Shown here: one piece after another, positions 24,142 through 34,837 of the stretch | How the letters are laid out: each line of letters opens with the position of its first letter | How positions within the stretch are numbered: the stretch's first letter is position 1 | Assembly (NCBI GenBank): GCA_963713445.1 | Contig: CAVQMB010000035.1 | Coordinates: forward strand, 1 to 35,737 | Reading direction: 5' to 3' | Length of the DNA: 35,737 nt | DNA from: CAVQMB01 sp963713445 | Lineage (GTDB): Bacteria; Pseudomonadota; Gammaproteobacteria; Competibacterales; Competibacteraceae | Notes under the pieces: generated by a model | Told to the model about the DNA's origin: nothing | The model's database searches: none | Seen by the model: the letters and a program-made list of their open reading frames with translations, nothing else | Program-made: the position numbers and the translations under genes

Positions 24142-24951
24142 ATGGAACTGACTGTCGACCGACACCACAGCTATGTGTACACCGGGACCCGGCCGCTGGT
24201 GGCAGGACGTCCGACCTGGCTGTTCGTGCATGGCGCCGGCATGGATCATTCAGTGTGGGTGCTGCAGAGTCGCTATTTCGCCTTTCATGGCTGCAACGTG
24301 TTGGCCGTCGATCTGCCGGGCCATGGGCGTTCTGGCGGGAATCCGGCGACGACCGTTGGTGCTGCGGCCGAGTGGCTGGTCCGCGTGCTGGACCGGGTCG
24401 AGGTTCCGGCGGCACGCATCGTTGGCCACAGCATGGGATCACTGGTTGCACTGGAGCTGGCGGCACGCTTTCCTGAGCGCTGTGACGCATTGGCGTTGCT
24501 GGGCGTAGCATCCCCTATGGCGGTTGCCGGTCCGCTGCTGGATGCGGCCCGCAATAATGATCCGGCAGCCGCCGACATGATTGTCGGCTGGGGCCACAGC
24601 GCGCGCTCGGCGTTGGGCGGCAATCCGCTACCCGGACTGTGGCTGCTCAATGAGAGCCGTTGCCTGCTGCAACGGGCGGCACCGGGAGTGATCTACGCAG
24701 ATCTCAAGGCATGCAACGATTACACGGACGGTTTGTCCAGGGCTGTTACCGTGCGTTGCCCCGTCCGGGTGATTGCGGGGCAGGGTGACCGGATGACGCC
24801 CCGCCGCGGGGCCCAGGCCTTGCTCGACGCCCTGCCTGCAGTGGACAGCGTAATTATCCCTGGCTGTGGTCACATGATGATGATCGAACAGCCTGGCGCG
24901 ACGCTGGACGCGTTACGCGACTTCGCCCGTCAGCTCAACCCTGGCACTTGA
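24142..24951 (+). CDS. Alpha/beta-fold hydrolase
   Basis: A 269-residue hydrolase. The oxyanion region FVHGAGMDHSVW, the nucleophile elbow GHSMGS (Ser97), the acid residue in GQGDRMTP and the histidine in GCGHMMMIEQP form a complete triad. It starts 10 bp after metY with a GAGAGG ribosome-binding site, so it is very likely in the same transcript. The substrate is unknown. It is shorter than MetX homoserine acetyltransferases and does not show their signature, so the link to methionine synthesis is only by position. Its 3-prime end overlaps the convergent gene on the other strand by 17 bp. Confidence 0.85.
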   Translation: MELTVDRHHSYVYTGTRPLVAGRPTWLFVHGAGMDHSVWVLQSRYFAFHGCNVLAVDLPGHGRSGGNPATTVGAAAEWLVRVLDRVEVPAARIVGHSMGSLVALELAARFPERCDALALLGVASPMAVAGPLLDAARNNDPAAADMIVGWGHSARSALGGNPLPGLWLLNESRCLLQRAAPGVIYADLKACNDYTDGLSRAVTVRCPVRVIAGQGDRMTPRRGAQALLDALPAVDSVIIPGCGHMMMIEQPGATLDALRDFARQLNPGT

Positions 24952-26017
24952 CCATGAGTACCTGACCATCGTTGCGGATAATGGCACGGCAGTCACGCAG
25001 ACGCGCCGGCGGGCTGTTGATGAACGGCTGACACCAGCTCTGATCGAGCTGGATGTGCTCGATTGTGCAACCCAGCAGCTGGTGACCGGCGCCGCGTTCC
25101 AGGCGCAGTATGCCGCGCACCTCGGTGTTGCGCCGGGTCAGATCACGCCCGCGATCAGGCGGACTGGAGGCCTGGTTGGGGCCGGTGGCGCGCAACCGTT
25201 TGAGAAGTCTGGGGCTGGGCTTGCCGGTGGGGGGTAAACCCTGCTGGTGCTGGAAGGTCCGGATGGCGGCTACCGTCTGCGGTCCCAAGTGACCGTCCAC
25301 CGGGCCGGCGGCATAGCCCATGCGGTTGAGTTCGTACTGCGTGGCCTTGATCAGATCATGATTTGACAGCGTATTGGGATTGCCGCGCAAGGCCCGGGAC
25401 ACCGAAGGCCCAGCCGCCAGCGACTGCAGTAGTTGGGCCGACAATGCGCCGGTCTGGGCCAGCCGGTTGGCTTTCTGATACCGGCGGATGGCGGCAACCG
25501 TGGCGGAGCCCAGGCGCCCGTTGGTCCCGCCACGGTACACTCGTTGCTGTTTAAGCTGTTGCTGTACGCGTTCGACGACCTGCTTTTGCAGGGCCGCAAC
25601 CCAGTGCTCGCCAATATGCCCGCTGGGCGCTACCCCGAGTTTGTGCTGAAACTTGCGAATGGCTTGGCGTGTCTGCGGGCCCAGGTGACCGTCAAGCGGG
25701 CCGGCTGCATACCCGAGGTAGTTCAGCCGGGCCTGCAGGCTGTGGACCAGTGCGCTCAGGTTCGTTTTACCACCGTGCCGCGTCAACACGTGGGCGGTGG
25801 CGCCATGGCCGTTGATCCGGGCCAGCAAGAGTGGGGTGAAGCCGTACCGGTCGACGGCGTTGACATCAGCACCTTGTCTGAGCAGCATTCGGACGCTGCG
25901 GGTCGCGCCCGAGCGGGCCGCCTGGTGCAGGGCATCGGCGTGAGCGACAGTGCTGAGCAGCAGGATGGCCGCCACTAGCGGCCAGCGGATCGGACGACGT
26001 GAATTCATGGCTGGCAT
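24935..26017 (-). CDS. Secreted protein with ankyrin repeats and three peptidoglycan-binding domains
   Basis: A 360-residue protein with a signal peptide (about 1-27, cleaved near VAHADA). About 1.5 to 2 ankyrin repeats follow (28-82: ALHQAARSGATRSVRMLLRQ then GADVNAVDRYGFTPLLLARI). Three PG_binding_1 domains come next, at about 88-145, 148-200 and 222-277. The first and third carry nearly identical LGYAAGPLDGHLGPQT-type motifs, so they look like internal duplicates. The tail (300-360) has four cysteines (317, 329, 343, 358) that could form two disulfides. No catalytic domain is seen, so it is probably a wall-binding scaffold in the periplasm. ATG 26008 is an alternative start. Confidence 0.8.
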   Translation of the reverse strand: MPAMNSRRPIRWPLVAAILLLSTVAHADALHQAARSGATRSVRMLLRQGADVNAVDRYGFTPLLLARINGHGATAHVLTRHGGKTNLSALVHSLQARLNYLGYAAGPLDGHLGPQTRQAIRKFQHKLGVAPSGHIGEHWVAALQKQVVERVQQQLKQQRVYRGGTNGRLGSATVAAIRRYQKANRLAQTGALSAQLLQSLAAGPSVSRALRGNPNTLSNHDLIKATQYELNRMGYAAGPVDGHLGPQTVAAIRTFQHQQGLPPTGKPSPRLLKRLRATGPNQASSPPDRGRDLTRRNTEVRGILRLERGAGHQLLGCTIEHIQLDQSWCQPFINSPPARLRDCRAIIRNDGQVLMVKCQG

Positions 26018-26053
26018 GCTAGCATGTCCACTGTTTGGCTTTTATAGAATTTT

Positions 26054-26082
26054 TTGGTCCCGCATGGGGCAGACGCTATAGT
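26054..26082 (+). promoter_or_regulatory. pilU: Candidate sigma70 promoter for pilU
   Basis: TTGGTC (26054-26059) and TATAGT (26077-26082) are separated by exactly 17 bases, 30 bases before the pilU ATG. A TATAAA on the other strand in the same spacer could be the -10 box of the divergent ankyrin/peptidoglycan-binding gene. Confidence 0.5.
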
Positions 26083-26111
26083 GGTCCTGTTTGTTGGGGG
26101 GACGTGTTGCG

Positions 26112-27218
26112 ATGGACATCACACCGTATTTGCGCCTGGTGGTCGAGAAAAAGGCCTCTGACTTGTTTTTCTATACCGGTGCGCCAGCCCATATCAAGAT
26201 CGACGGTATTGTGCGTCCGGTCGGCACCGAACCGCTGGAGCCAGGCGACGTGCGTGATCTGGTCCATGCACAGATGACCGAACAGCAGGTGCAGCAGTTC
26301 CAGCGGGAACTGGAGCTGGATTTCGTCATTCAGCGCCCCGGCCTGGGCCGGTTCCGCGCGAACGCATTTGTCCAGCGGGGCGAGGTGGCGATGATCATCC
26401 GTTATATTCAGCATGTCATCCCATCGATCGAAAGTCTCAACCTGCCGTCGCAGCTCAAGGAACTGGTACTGCACAAGAACGGGCTGATTCTGGTGGTTGG
26501 CGCGACCGGTTCCGGTAAGTCGACCAGCCTGGCGGCGATGATTGACCACCGTAACGCGAGTCTGCCGGGGCACATTCTGACGGTGGAGGATCCGATTGAA
26601 TACCTGCACAAGCACAAGCGCTCGGTGGTGGGTCAGCGCGAGATCGGGGTCGACACGCACAGTTATGAAAATGCCCTGAAGAGTGCCATGCGGGAGGCGC
26701 CGGACGTGATACTGATTGGCGAGATCCGGGATCAGGAAACCATGAGGTTTGCGATGCACTACGCGGAGACGGGACACCTGTGTCTGAGTACGCTGCACTC
26801 GAGCAACGCGCGCGCGGCGCTGGAACGGTCGGTGAACTTTTTCCCGGAAGGGGCGCGGGAGCAATTTCTGCAGGATCTGGCGCTGAACCTGCGCGCGATC
26901 ATCTCGCAGCGGTTGATTCCAGACATCGACGGCAAGCTGGTGGCGGCGGTGGAGGTGATGCTTAACAGCCCGTTCATGGCGGAACTGATACAGAAGGGCA
27001 AGCTGGATGCGATCAAGGATGCCATGACGCGGGGTAAGGAGAGCGGGATGAGGACCTTTGATCAGGCGGTGCTGGAGCTCTACCGGGCCGGACGCATCAG
27101 TCGTGAGCACGCCATACGGTTCGCTGATTCCGGCAACAATGTGGCGCTTCAGATCCGCCTGAGCAGCGAACAGAAGGGCAACGGCTTCGCGGCCACCATC
27201 CAGCAGCACGACGGCTAG
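26112..27218 (+). CDS. pilU: Type IV pilus twitching motility ATPase, PilT/PilU family
   Basis: A 368-residue hexameric retraction ATPase. Walker A is GATGSGKST (residues 130-138). The Asp box, Walker B (DVILIGEIRDQETM) and His box (HLCLSTLHSSNA) are intact. The long tail after the LNLRAIISQRL block and the overall length favour PilU over PilT (about 345 residues). PilU assists PilT in pilus retraction. Most genomes carry pilT beside pilU, but no pilT is present here. Start at ATG 26112, about 20 residues after the first in-frame codon. smc begins 11 bp later. Confidence 0.88.
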   Translation: MDITPYLRLVVEKKASDLFFYTGAPAHIKIDGIVRPVGTEPLEPGDVRDLVHAQMTEQQVQQFQRELELDFVIQRPGLGRFRANAFVQRGEVAMIIRYIQHVIPSIESLNLPSQLKELVLHKNGLILVVGATGSGKSTSLAAMIDHRNASLPGHILTVEDPIEYLHKHKRSVVGQREIGVDTHSYENALKSAMREAPDVILIGEIRDQETMRFAMHYAETGHLCLSTLHSSNARAALERSVNFFPEGAREQFLQDLALNLRAIISQRLIPDIDGKLVAAVEVMLNSPFMAELIQKGKLDAIKDAMTRGKESGMRTFDQAVLELYRAGRISREHAIRFADSGNNVALQIRLSSEQKGNGFAATIQQHDG

Positions 27219-27229
27219 CCTGCTACCCG

Positions 27230-30200
27230 ATGCGGTTGCGTAAACTGAGGCTGTCCGGTTTTAAGTCGTTTGTCGAGCCGGCTACGTTCGATGTGCCTGA
27301 CCGGGCGGTAGCTGTGGTGGGTCCAAATGGCTGCGGCAAGTCAAACCTGATCGATGCGGTGCGCTGGGTGATGGGCGAGAGTGCGGCCCGTCAGTTGCGT
27401 GGCGAATCGATGGAAGACGTTATCTTCAACGGTTCCGCGAACCGCCAGCCAGTCGGCCAGGCCACTATCGAGCTGGTGTTCGACAACAGCGCCGGGCGGC
27501 TGGGCGGGCCGTGGGCCAGATACAGCGAGATTGCCGTCAAACGGGTGGTGAGCCGCGGTGGGCAGTCGACATATTTCCTCAATGGCAGTCGCTGCCGACG
27601 GCGCGATATTACCGATATCTTTCTGGGTACGGGTCTGGGTCCCCGTAGCTATGCCATCATCGAGCAGGGTCTGATATCCCGCATCATCGAGTCGCGGCCG
27701 GAGGATCTGCGGCTGTTCCTGGAGGAGGCTGCCGGGATTTCCCGCTACAAGGAACGACGCCGCGAAACCGAAACCCGCATCCGCCATACCCGGGACAATC
27801 TGGCCCGGCTGAGCGACCTGCGCGACGAGCTGGAGCGGCAGTTGCGCCATCTCCAGCGCCAGGCGCGCAACGCTGAGAAATACCGCGAATACCGGGCCAC
27901 CGAGCGTCTTTGCAAGGCCAGGCTGCTGGCACTGCAGTGGCAGACGCTGGATCAGGATCTGCAGCAGCAGACGGTTCGCATCAGCGAGGACCAGACCGCC
28001 CTGGAAGCGGTGCTCGCTGAGCAACGCCACTGTGAGGCCCGTTTGGTCGAGGTTCGCGAACGGCGGACGCTGGCCGGGGAGCACCTCGACCAGATGCAGC
28101 AGCGCCATTATCAGCTGGCCGGCGAGATCAGTCGTGCTGAACAGACGCTCGAGCATCAGCGCCAGTTGCGCCAGCAGCAACAGAGCGAGCATGACCGTGT
28201 CGGAGCCCAGCTGGCCGAGCGCGAACGACAGCGTGGCACGGACCGCGATGAACTGGAGAATGTGGAGCGGGCGTTGGCCGCCGCGGTGATCACCGAACAG
28301 GACCGGGCCGAGGCGAGTGACTCCGTTAGTGTGCAGTTGGCGCGGGCCGAGCAGGAACTGCATCAGGCCCAGCAGTACTGGGAGCAGTTCAACCAGCAGG
28401 CGGCGGGTCCACAGCGCCAGGCTGACGTCGAACGGGCCCGTATCGAGCACCTGGAACGCCAGCAACGCCAGTCCGGTCAGCGTCGCGAGCGGCTGCTGGC
28501 CGAGCAGGAATCGCTGGCGGCGGGTTCCGAGGCTGAAATAGCGACGCTGCAGGCTGCTGTGGCGGAAGCCGCGCGCCGGTTGGGCGATGCCGAGGCAGAG
28601 CTGGCCCGGGTTCGCGGGCGCCGGGCCGAACTCGACCGTGAGCGGACGGTGGCGCTGGAAACTCAGCGCGCGGCTCAGCATCACCAGCAGAGCGATCAGG
28701 GACGTCTGACGTCGTTGCAGACGCTGCAGGAGGCGGCCTTGGGCACCAGTGGCGGTGAGTTGACGCGTTGGTTGGCGGCGCGCGGGCTGCAACAGGCGAC
28801 CCAGCTGGCCGAACACGTCGACGTCGAGCCGGGCTGGGAGTCGGCCCTGGAGACGGTGCTGGAGGACTGGCTGGATGCCCGCTGCATCGGCTTCGAACGG
28901 TTCGATGCGACCACCCTGAGCGAGCGACCGCCCGGTCCGCTACGGCTGCTGCAGGAGTCTGCCGCGCCTGCTGCTGGCGTTCCTGGGGATACTTTGGCAG
29001 CCCGGGTCAGCGGGGCTACGGCACTGCAACCGCTGCTGGCGTCCATCATCGTGGCTGACGGTCTGGTTGAGGCCCTCGAGCGATGCCAGACCCTGGAGCC
29101 GGAGCAGTCCGTGGTGACTCGTGACGCTATCTGGTTGGGTCGACACTGGCTGCGGGTCCGGGGTAGTGGTGACGGGGATGACGGCGTGCTGTTGCGTGAG
29201 CGGGAGATCCGCTCCCTGGAGCACCGGTTGACAGCCGATGTGCACGGTGTGCAGGCCTGCGACCGGCGGTTGCAGGAACTCGATAGTGCTTTAAGTGAGG
29301 CCGATGCTGCAGCACAGCGGTATCAGGAACAAGTCAACCAGAACTACCGTGAACATGCCCGGCTGCAGGAGCGGTTGACCGCGCTGGTTCGCCAGCAGCA
29401 CCTGCACGAGGAGCGCCGGCAGCATCTCCAGGATGAGTTGCAGGAACTTGAACTCCAGATAGGCGAGGTCGTTGCAGAACTGGGCTCAGCGCGTCAGCGA
29501 CTGGAGACGGCATTGGCTGAGAATGAACGCTTTGCGGGTGAGCGCCGGCAGCTGACCGAGCAACGCGAACGCCTGCAGTCAGCGTTGCAGGCGGTCCGGC
29601 ATCAGGCGGATCAGGCCCGTTCTGAACAACAGCGCCATGCGTTGGAACTGCAGCAGTTGCGCAGTCGCGAACAGGCTTTGCAGCTCGGCCTGGCGCGGTT
29701 GCAGGAGCAATCCCGGGAATTGCGAGAACGCCACCAGGCACTGGCCGCGAGTCTGGCCGAAGATCCGGAACCGCCGCTTCGGGCCGCACTCGACCGGTTG
29801 CTGGAGCAGCGACTGGCGAGTGACAGCACCGTAGCCGAAGCGCGCCAGGCGGTCGCCGAGCAGGATGCGGCGGCCAAAGCACTTGAACAGCAGCGTGGCC
29901 AGGCCGAAAAGCAGGCCTATTCGCTACGGGAGCGACTGGAACGGCGCCGGTTGACGCCAGTGAGGCTGGCGTCAAGCGTCAGCATCTGCTGGACCAGCTG
30001 GCGGAACTGGAAACCACGCCGCAGAGCGTATTGGCCGAACTGCCGCAGGCGGCTGACGAACAGAATCTCACCGACGAGTTGCAGCGCCTTGGCGAACGTG
30101 TCCAGCGGCTCGGTGCAATCAATCTGGCCGCGATCGAGGAGTACCAGCAGAGTGCCGAACGCAAGACGTACCTGGACTGCCAGGACGCCGATCTGCGCGA

Positions 30201-30723
30201 GGCGCTCAGCACCCTGGAAACCGCGATGGCGCGAATTGACAGGGAAACCCGGACCCGTTTCAAGGACACCTTCGACCACCTCAATGGTAATCTGAAGGCG
30301 CTATTTCCGCGGCTGTTCGGAGGCGGCCAGGCTTATCTGGAGCTGACGGGCGAGGATTCCCTTGACGCCGGTGTGGCATTGATGGCGCGACCGCCCGGTA
30401 AGCGTGTCGGGCATATCCATTTGCTGTCCGGTGGCGAAAAGGCCTTGTGTGCACTGGCACTGGTGTTCGCCATCTTCCAGCTTAACCCGGCGCCATTTTG
30501 CATGCTGGACGAAGTCGATGCACCGCTAGACGATGCCAACGTCGGGCGCTTTGGACGGTTGGTGCAGGAGCTGTCCGAGCAGGTTCAATTCATTATCGTG
30601 ACCCATAACAAGGTCACCATGGAACTGGCCCAGCAGTTGGTCGGGGTGACCATGTACGAGCCTGGTGTGTCGCGACTGGTAGCAGTGGATGTGGACGAGG
30701 CGGTGCGCTTGGCGGCAGTATAA
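27230..30723 (+). pseudogene. smc: Chromosome segregation protein SMC, interrupted by one frameshift
   Basis: SMC organises and segregates the chromosome as a dimeric ATPase. The N-terminal head carries Walker A (GPNGCGKSN, residues 31-39), followed by a long coiled coil, a hinge (about 505-660) and a returning coiled coil. The signature motif LLSGGEKAL and Walker B FCMLDEVDAPLDD complete the C-terminal head. Reading is broken once, near 29951-29956: the first frame continues to a stop at 30295, while the true continuation (ASEAGVKRQHLLDQLAELE) is in the -1 frame from 29956 to 30723. One extra base there gives a protein of about 1164 residues, normal for gammaproteobacterial SMC. There is no slippery heptamer, so programmed frameshifting is unlikely. 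The break is probably a sequencing error. Confidence 0.93.
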
Positions 30724-30747
30724 TGAGCGACGCAAGCGGAGGAGTGA

Positions 30748-31695
30748 GTGGTGGTTGAACTGCGGTTGATCTTGCTCGGCATCGGGTTAGCCGTCATCAC
30801 GGCGATCTATCTGTGGGGGATACGGGCACGTATTCGCGCTCGTATCGCCGAGCGCCGGCGTCGACGGCAGGCGCTGGTCCCGGAAAACGAATCACTGCTG
30901 GATGGCCAGGAGCGGGTGAGTCCGTTGCCTGAAGACGAACCGGCGCCCACCCCGCCCGGCGGCATTTCGGCCGACCAGACGGCTGCAGTGGAGGCTATCG
31001 CGAGTACAGCGGCGGAACAGGCGACTGTGAGCGCCACAGGCCGGGCAGCGGACTCCGGCCAGCGGCTGAGTTGGAATCCCTGAAGCCACGGTCGGAAGTT
31101 CCAGGCTCGCCGGGATCGCGAGTCTCAGACCCGAAACCCGCGCCGGCGCGCCGGTTGAGGCGGATTCCACGGCACGATCGGGTACTGCTGATGAGACCAC
31201 CGCCCGATCGTCCAAGCCCGGCAGGGCGTCGGGCGGCGTTACCACCCGGCCGGCACCGGCCCATACGGTGCCGGGCCGGCCGTCGCGCAGCCCGGCTGGC
31301 GAGGTCGCCGGCCGCAGGACCAAGGACAGATGACGGTGCTGCTGACAGTAATGGCACCGGCTGGGCAGACGTTCGCCGGTACCGCCGTCGCGGCAGTGCG
31401 CGATGACTTACACCTGCAATTGTCCGCCGGCGGGGTGTGGGAATGTCTTGGTGACGGTTCAGGCGATCAGCGAGCGATTTTCGGCATTGCCCATCTGCGC
31501 GAACCGGGAACATTCGACCGTGAGCAGTTGGCGGCCTTGCGCACCCCCGGGTTGCTGTTGTTTATGAAGCTGCCGGGACCGCTCAGGGCGGTGCCGGCCG
31601 TCGACCGGATGATTGCCGTGGCCGGCCAGATCGCGCGCCGGCTCGGCGGCACCATGTGCGATGATCGGCGGAGCCGGATGAATACCAGGGTATGA
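30748..31695 (+). pseudogene. zipA: Cell division protein ZipA, at least two frame disruptions
   Basis: ZipA tethers FtsZ to the membrane at the division site. The N-terminus has one membrane segment (LRLILLGIGLAVITAIYLWG), then a basic stretch and an acidic/Pro linker. The C-terminal FtsZ-binding domain appears from 31330 (TVLLTVMAPAGQTFAG, ending near ARRLGGTMCDDRR). Between them the frame changes twice. After LSWNP the sequence continues in the +1 frame (EATVGSSRLAGIAS) if one C of a CCC run at 31078-31080 is removed, and it returns near 31300-31327. The usual last 15-20 residues are scrambled. If they were restored, zipA would end at TGA 31750-31752, overlapping the ligA ATG. GGAGG precedes GTG 30748. 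The gene lies 24 bp after smc. Confidence 0.8.
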
Positions 31696-31748
31696 TCAGG
31701 TTGCGGTCGGAGGCGGCGAGTCGAGCGGCAGGCAGCGCCGGTCGATTC

Positions 31749-33779
31749 ATGACCGTCCCCGGTCGGGTTCGGGAGCGTGGCAACGACCTGCGGCGCGCCA
31801 TTGAACATCACAACTATTTTATTACGTACTTGATGATCCTGAGATCCCGGACGCCGACTATGATCGGCTGTTGCGCGAACTGCAGCAACTGGAACAACAA
31901 TATACCGAGCTGATCACTCCCGATTCGCCGACCCAGCGGGTCGGTGCGGCACCCGCCAGCGGTTTTACCGAAGTCGAGCACCGGGTGCCGATGCTGTCGC
32001 TGGACAATGCCTTTAGCGACGAAGAGGTTGTCGCTTTCGACCGACGCCTGCGGGAGCGGCTTGAAATCGACACGGTGGGCTATGTTGCTGAACCCAAGCT
32101 GGATGGATTGGCGGTAAGCCTGCGTTATGAGGACGGGCGTCTGGTGCGTGGTTCAACCCGGGGTGATGGTACCCGCGGCGAGGATGTGACCCATAATATA
32201 CGCACCATCGACGCGGTCCCGCTGCGGTTGCGCGGCCAGAACTGGCCCGCAGTGCTGGAGGTGCGCGGCGAGGTGTTCATGCCCAAGGCCGGATTCGAGG
32301 CCTTCAATCGGCAGGCTGTGGCACACGGCGAGCGGACTTTCGCCAACCCGCGCAACGCCGCGGCTGGCAGTCTGCGCCAGCTGGATCCGAAAGTGACGGC
32401 CAAGCGCCCGTTGGATATTTTCTGCTATGCCCTCGGCGAGGTCGATGGCGGTGAGACGCCTGAATGCCAGAACACGCTGTTGGCCTGGCTACGCGATCTG
32501 GGCCTGCGCACCAGCCCGGAATGGCGCCGTGTCGAGGCCGTGACCGGTTGTCTGCAGTACTACCGGAATCTGCAGTGGCGGCGTGACGACCTGGACTACG
32601 AGATCGATGGTGTGGTCTACAAAGTCGATCATTTCTGGCAGAGACGGACACTGGGCACCGTCGCGCGGGCGCCACGCTGGGCCATAGCCCACAAGTTCCC
32701 GGCGCGCGAGGCAGTTACCAGAGTGCTCGCGATTGAGGTCCAGGTCGGACGTACCGGTGCCCTGACGCCGGTGGCGCGGCTGGCACCGGTTACCGTGGGG
32801 GGTGTGACGGTAACCAACGCGACGCTGCACAACCTGGACGAGATCCGCCGCAAGGATGTGCGGGTCGGCGACACGGTGACTGTGCGCCGGGCCGGTGACG
32901 TGATACCGGAAGTGGTCCGGGTGGTGACTGAGCAGCGCCCGGCCAGCGCCGCTGATTTGACATGCCGGACGCCTGTCCCGTGTGTGGCTCGGCGGTCGAG
33001 CGGGTCGATGGCGAAGCCGTGCACCGCTGTGTCGGGGGCTTTCCTGCCCGGCCCAGCGGCGTGAGTCATTGAGGCATTTTGCCAGCCGCCGGGCCATGGA
33101 TATCGACGGCCTGGGCGACAAGCGTATTGAGCAACTGGTCGACCGCGAACGGGTCAGCAGTCCGGCCGATCTGTACCGGCTGGATGCCGCGGCGTTCGCT
33201 GGCCTGGACCGCATGGCCGCGAAGTCGGCGGCCAATCTGATTGCGGCCCTGGAGCGCAGCAAGGCAACCACATTGGCCCGGTTTCTCTACGCCCTGGGCA
33301 TCCGCGACGTCGGCGAAGCCACCGCGCAGGCACTGGCGGCCCATTTCGGCACTCTGGAAGCGCTGCAGCAAGCCGATGAAGAGGCCCTTCAGGCGGTGCC
33401 GGACATCGGCCCGGTGGTGGCGGCCCATGTCCATGCCTTTTTTCGGGAGAAGCACAACCGCGACGTTATCAACCGGCTGTTGCAGGCCGGCATCCACTGG
33501 CCGGACGTGGCCCGCCGCCGCGAAGCGGCACCACTGAGTGGGCGCAGTGTCGTGCTGACCGGCACGCTGGAGGCATTCACCCGGGACGAAGCTAAGGCCC
33601 GTCTGGAAGCGCTGGGTGCCAAGGTGACGGGTAGTGTTTCCGGCAACACGGATTATGTGGTTGCCGGGGTCAATCCGGGCGGTAAATTGGCTAAAGCCCG
33701 CGAACTTGACGTGCCCATCATAGATGAAGCCGCGCTGCAGGCATTGCTGCGTGGCGAAGCCCTACCGCCAGGAGATTAA
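31749..33779 (+). pseudogene. ligA: NAD-dependent DNA ligase LigA, three frame disruptions
   Basis: LigA seals nicks with NAD. Domains are recognisable in order: Ia (HHNYF then LDDPEIPDADYDRLLREL), the adenylation domain with EPKLDG, an OB fold, a four-cysteine zinc finger (CPVCG and later C, C), helix-hairpin-helix repeats and a C-terminal BRCT domain (GRSVVLTGTLEAF). Three single-base losses break it: in the TTTT run at 31817-31820 (restoring T gives HHNYFYYVLDDPE), near 32960-32961 before MPDACPVCG, and in the TTT run at 33040-33042 (restoring T gives GGFSCPAQRRE). With these fixed the protein is about 677 residues, normal for LigA. An in-frame ATG at 31692 is an alternative start. All catalytic elements survive. 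Confidence 0.92.
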
Positions 33780-33781
33780 GC

Positions 33782-34837
33782 ATGACTCAATATCGCATCG
33801 CCGTGATACCCGGCGACGGGATCGGCCGTGAAGTAGTGCCCGAAGGCCTCCGTGTGCTGGAGGCAGTGGGGCGTCGCTTCGCGATTAGCTTTGAATGGGA
33901 CGAGCTGCCCTGGAGCTGCGAGTACTACGCGCAACACGGGCGCATGATGCCGGCTGACGGACTGCAGCGGATCCGCCATCACGATGGCATTTTTCTGGGT
34001 GCGGTCGGTTACCCTGGAGTGCCGGATCACGTGTCGCTGTGGAACCTGCTGATCCCGATCCGGCGTGAGTTCCATCAATACGTCAATCTGCGCCCGGTAC
34101 GGTTAATGCCTGGCGTTCAATCGCCCTTGGCGGGACGCGAGCTCGGCGATATCGACTATCTGGTGGTGCGCGAGAACAATGAAGGCGAATACTCGGAGAT
34201 CGGTGGCCGCCTCTATCACGGTAGCGAGGACGAGATCGCCGTGCAGCAGAATATGTTCACCCGCCGCGGCGTCGATCGCATTCTGCGCTATGCCTTTGAA
34301 CTTGCAGAAAAGCGCCCCAAACGGCATCTGACCTCGGCGACCAAATCCAATGGCATTTTCCACACCATGCCGTTTTGGGACGAGCGTTTCAAGGCCATGG
34401 CCGACTACTATCCTGAGGTGCGTACCGACCAATACCATATCGACATTCTGTCGGCGCATTTTGTGCTGCACCCCGACTGGTTCGACGTCGTGGTGGGTTC
34501 GAACCTGTTCGGCGACATTCTGTCCGATCTGGGGCCGGCTACGACCGGCACCATCGGCATCGCACCCTCGGCCAACCTGAATCCAGAGCGTGAGTTTCCT
34601 TCAATGTTCGAACCGGTCCACGGTTCGGCACCGGATATCGCGGGCCAGGGCATCGCCAATCCGATCGGTCAGATCTGGTCAGGTGCCATGCTGCTGGACC
34701 ACCTGGGCCATGACGAGGCCGCAGCCGCGATCGTGAAAGCGATCGAGACGGTGCTTGCTGAGGGGCCGCGGACGCGGGACATGGGCGGTAATGCCAGTAC
34801 CGAGGAACTGGGCCGTGCGATTGCCGGGGTATTGTGA
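33782..34837 (+). CDS. Tartrate dehydrogenase/D-malate dehydrogenase (decarboxylating)
   Basis: A 351-residue member of the isocitrate/isopropylmalate dehydrogenase family. The start IAVIPGDGIGREVVPEG and the IRREFHQYVNLRPVRLMPGV block are typical of the TtuC/YeaU (DmlA) subgroup that acts on tartrate and D-malate. The SEIGGRLYHGSE loop and the metal-binding GSNLFGDILSDLG block are present. It is in a single open frame, unlike its neighbours. GGAG lies just before ATG 33782, 2 bp after the ligA stop. Its stop overlaps the GTG of the next gene in a GTGA arrangement. Pairing with a hydroxypyruvate reductase resembles the tartrate-utilisation gene set of Agrobacterium. Confidence 0.85.
   Translation: MTQYRIAVIPGDGIGREVVPEGLRVLEAVGRRFAISFEWDELPWSCEYYAQHGRMMPADGLQRIRHHDGIFLGAVGYPGVPDHVSLWNLLIPIRREFHQYVNLRPVRLMPGVQSPLAGRELGDIDYLVVRENNEGEYSEIGGRLYHGSEDEIAVQQNMFTRRGVDRILRYAFELAEKRPKRHLTSATKSNGIFHTMPFWDERFKAMADYYPEVRTDQYHIDILSAHFVLHPDWFDVVVGSNLFGDILSDLGPATTGTIGIAPSANLNPEREFPSMFEPVHGSAPDIAGQGIANPIGQIWSGAMLLDHLGHDEAAAAIVKAIETVLAEGPRTRDMGGNASTEELGRAIAGVL

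Noticed and set aside
26076..27209. A 377-residue minus-strand frame opposite pilU
   Set aside because: It has no recognisable motif, and the plus strand encodes an intact PilU over the same bases.
27341..28816. A 491-residue open frame on the minus strand opposite smc
   Set aside because: It is the shadow of a Gln/Arg/Leu-rich coiled-coil gene in GC-rich DNA. The plus-strand smc reading has all expected motifs.
29940..29960. Programmed -1 frameshifting in smc
   Set aside because: There is no slippery heptamer or clear downstream pseudoknot, and neighbouring genes carry many more indels, so error is more likely than recoding.
31071..31406. A separate Arg/Pro-rich gene between zipA and ligA
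   Set aside because: It is an off-frame reading of the zipA linker and FtsZ-binding domain. The better explanation is indels in zipA.
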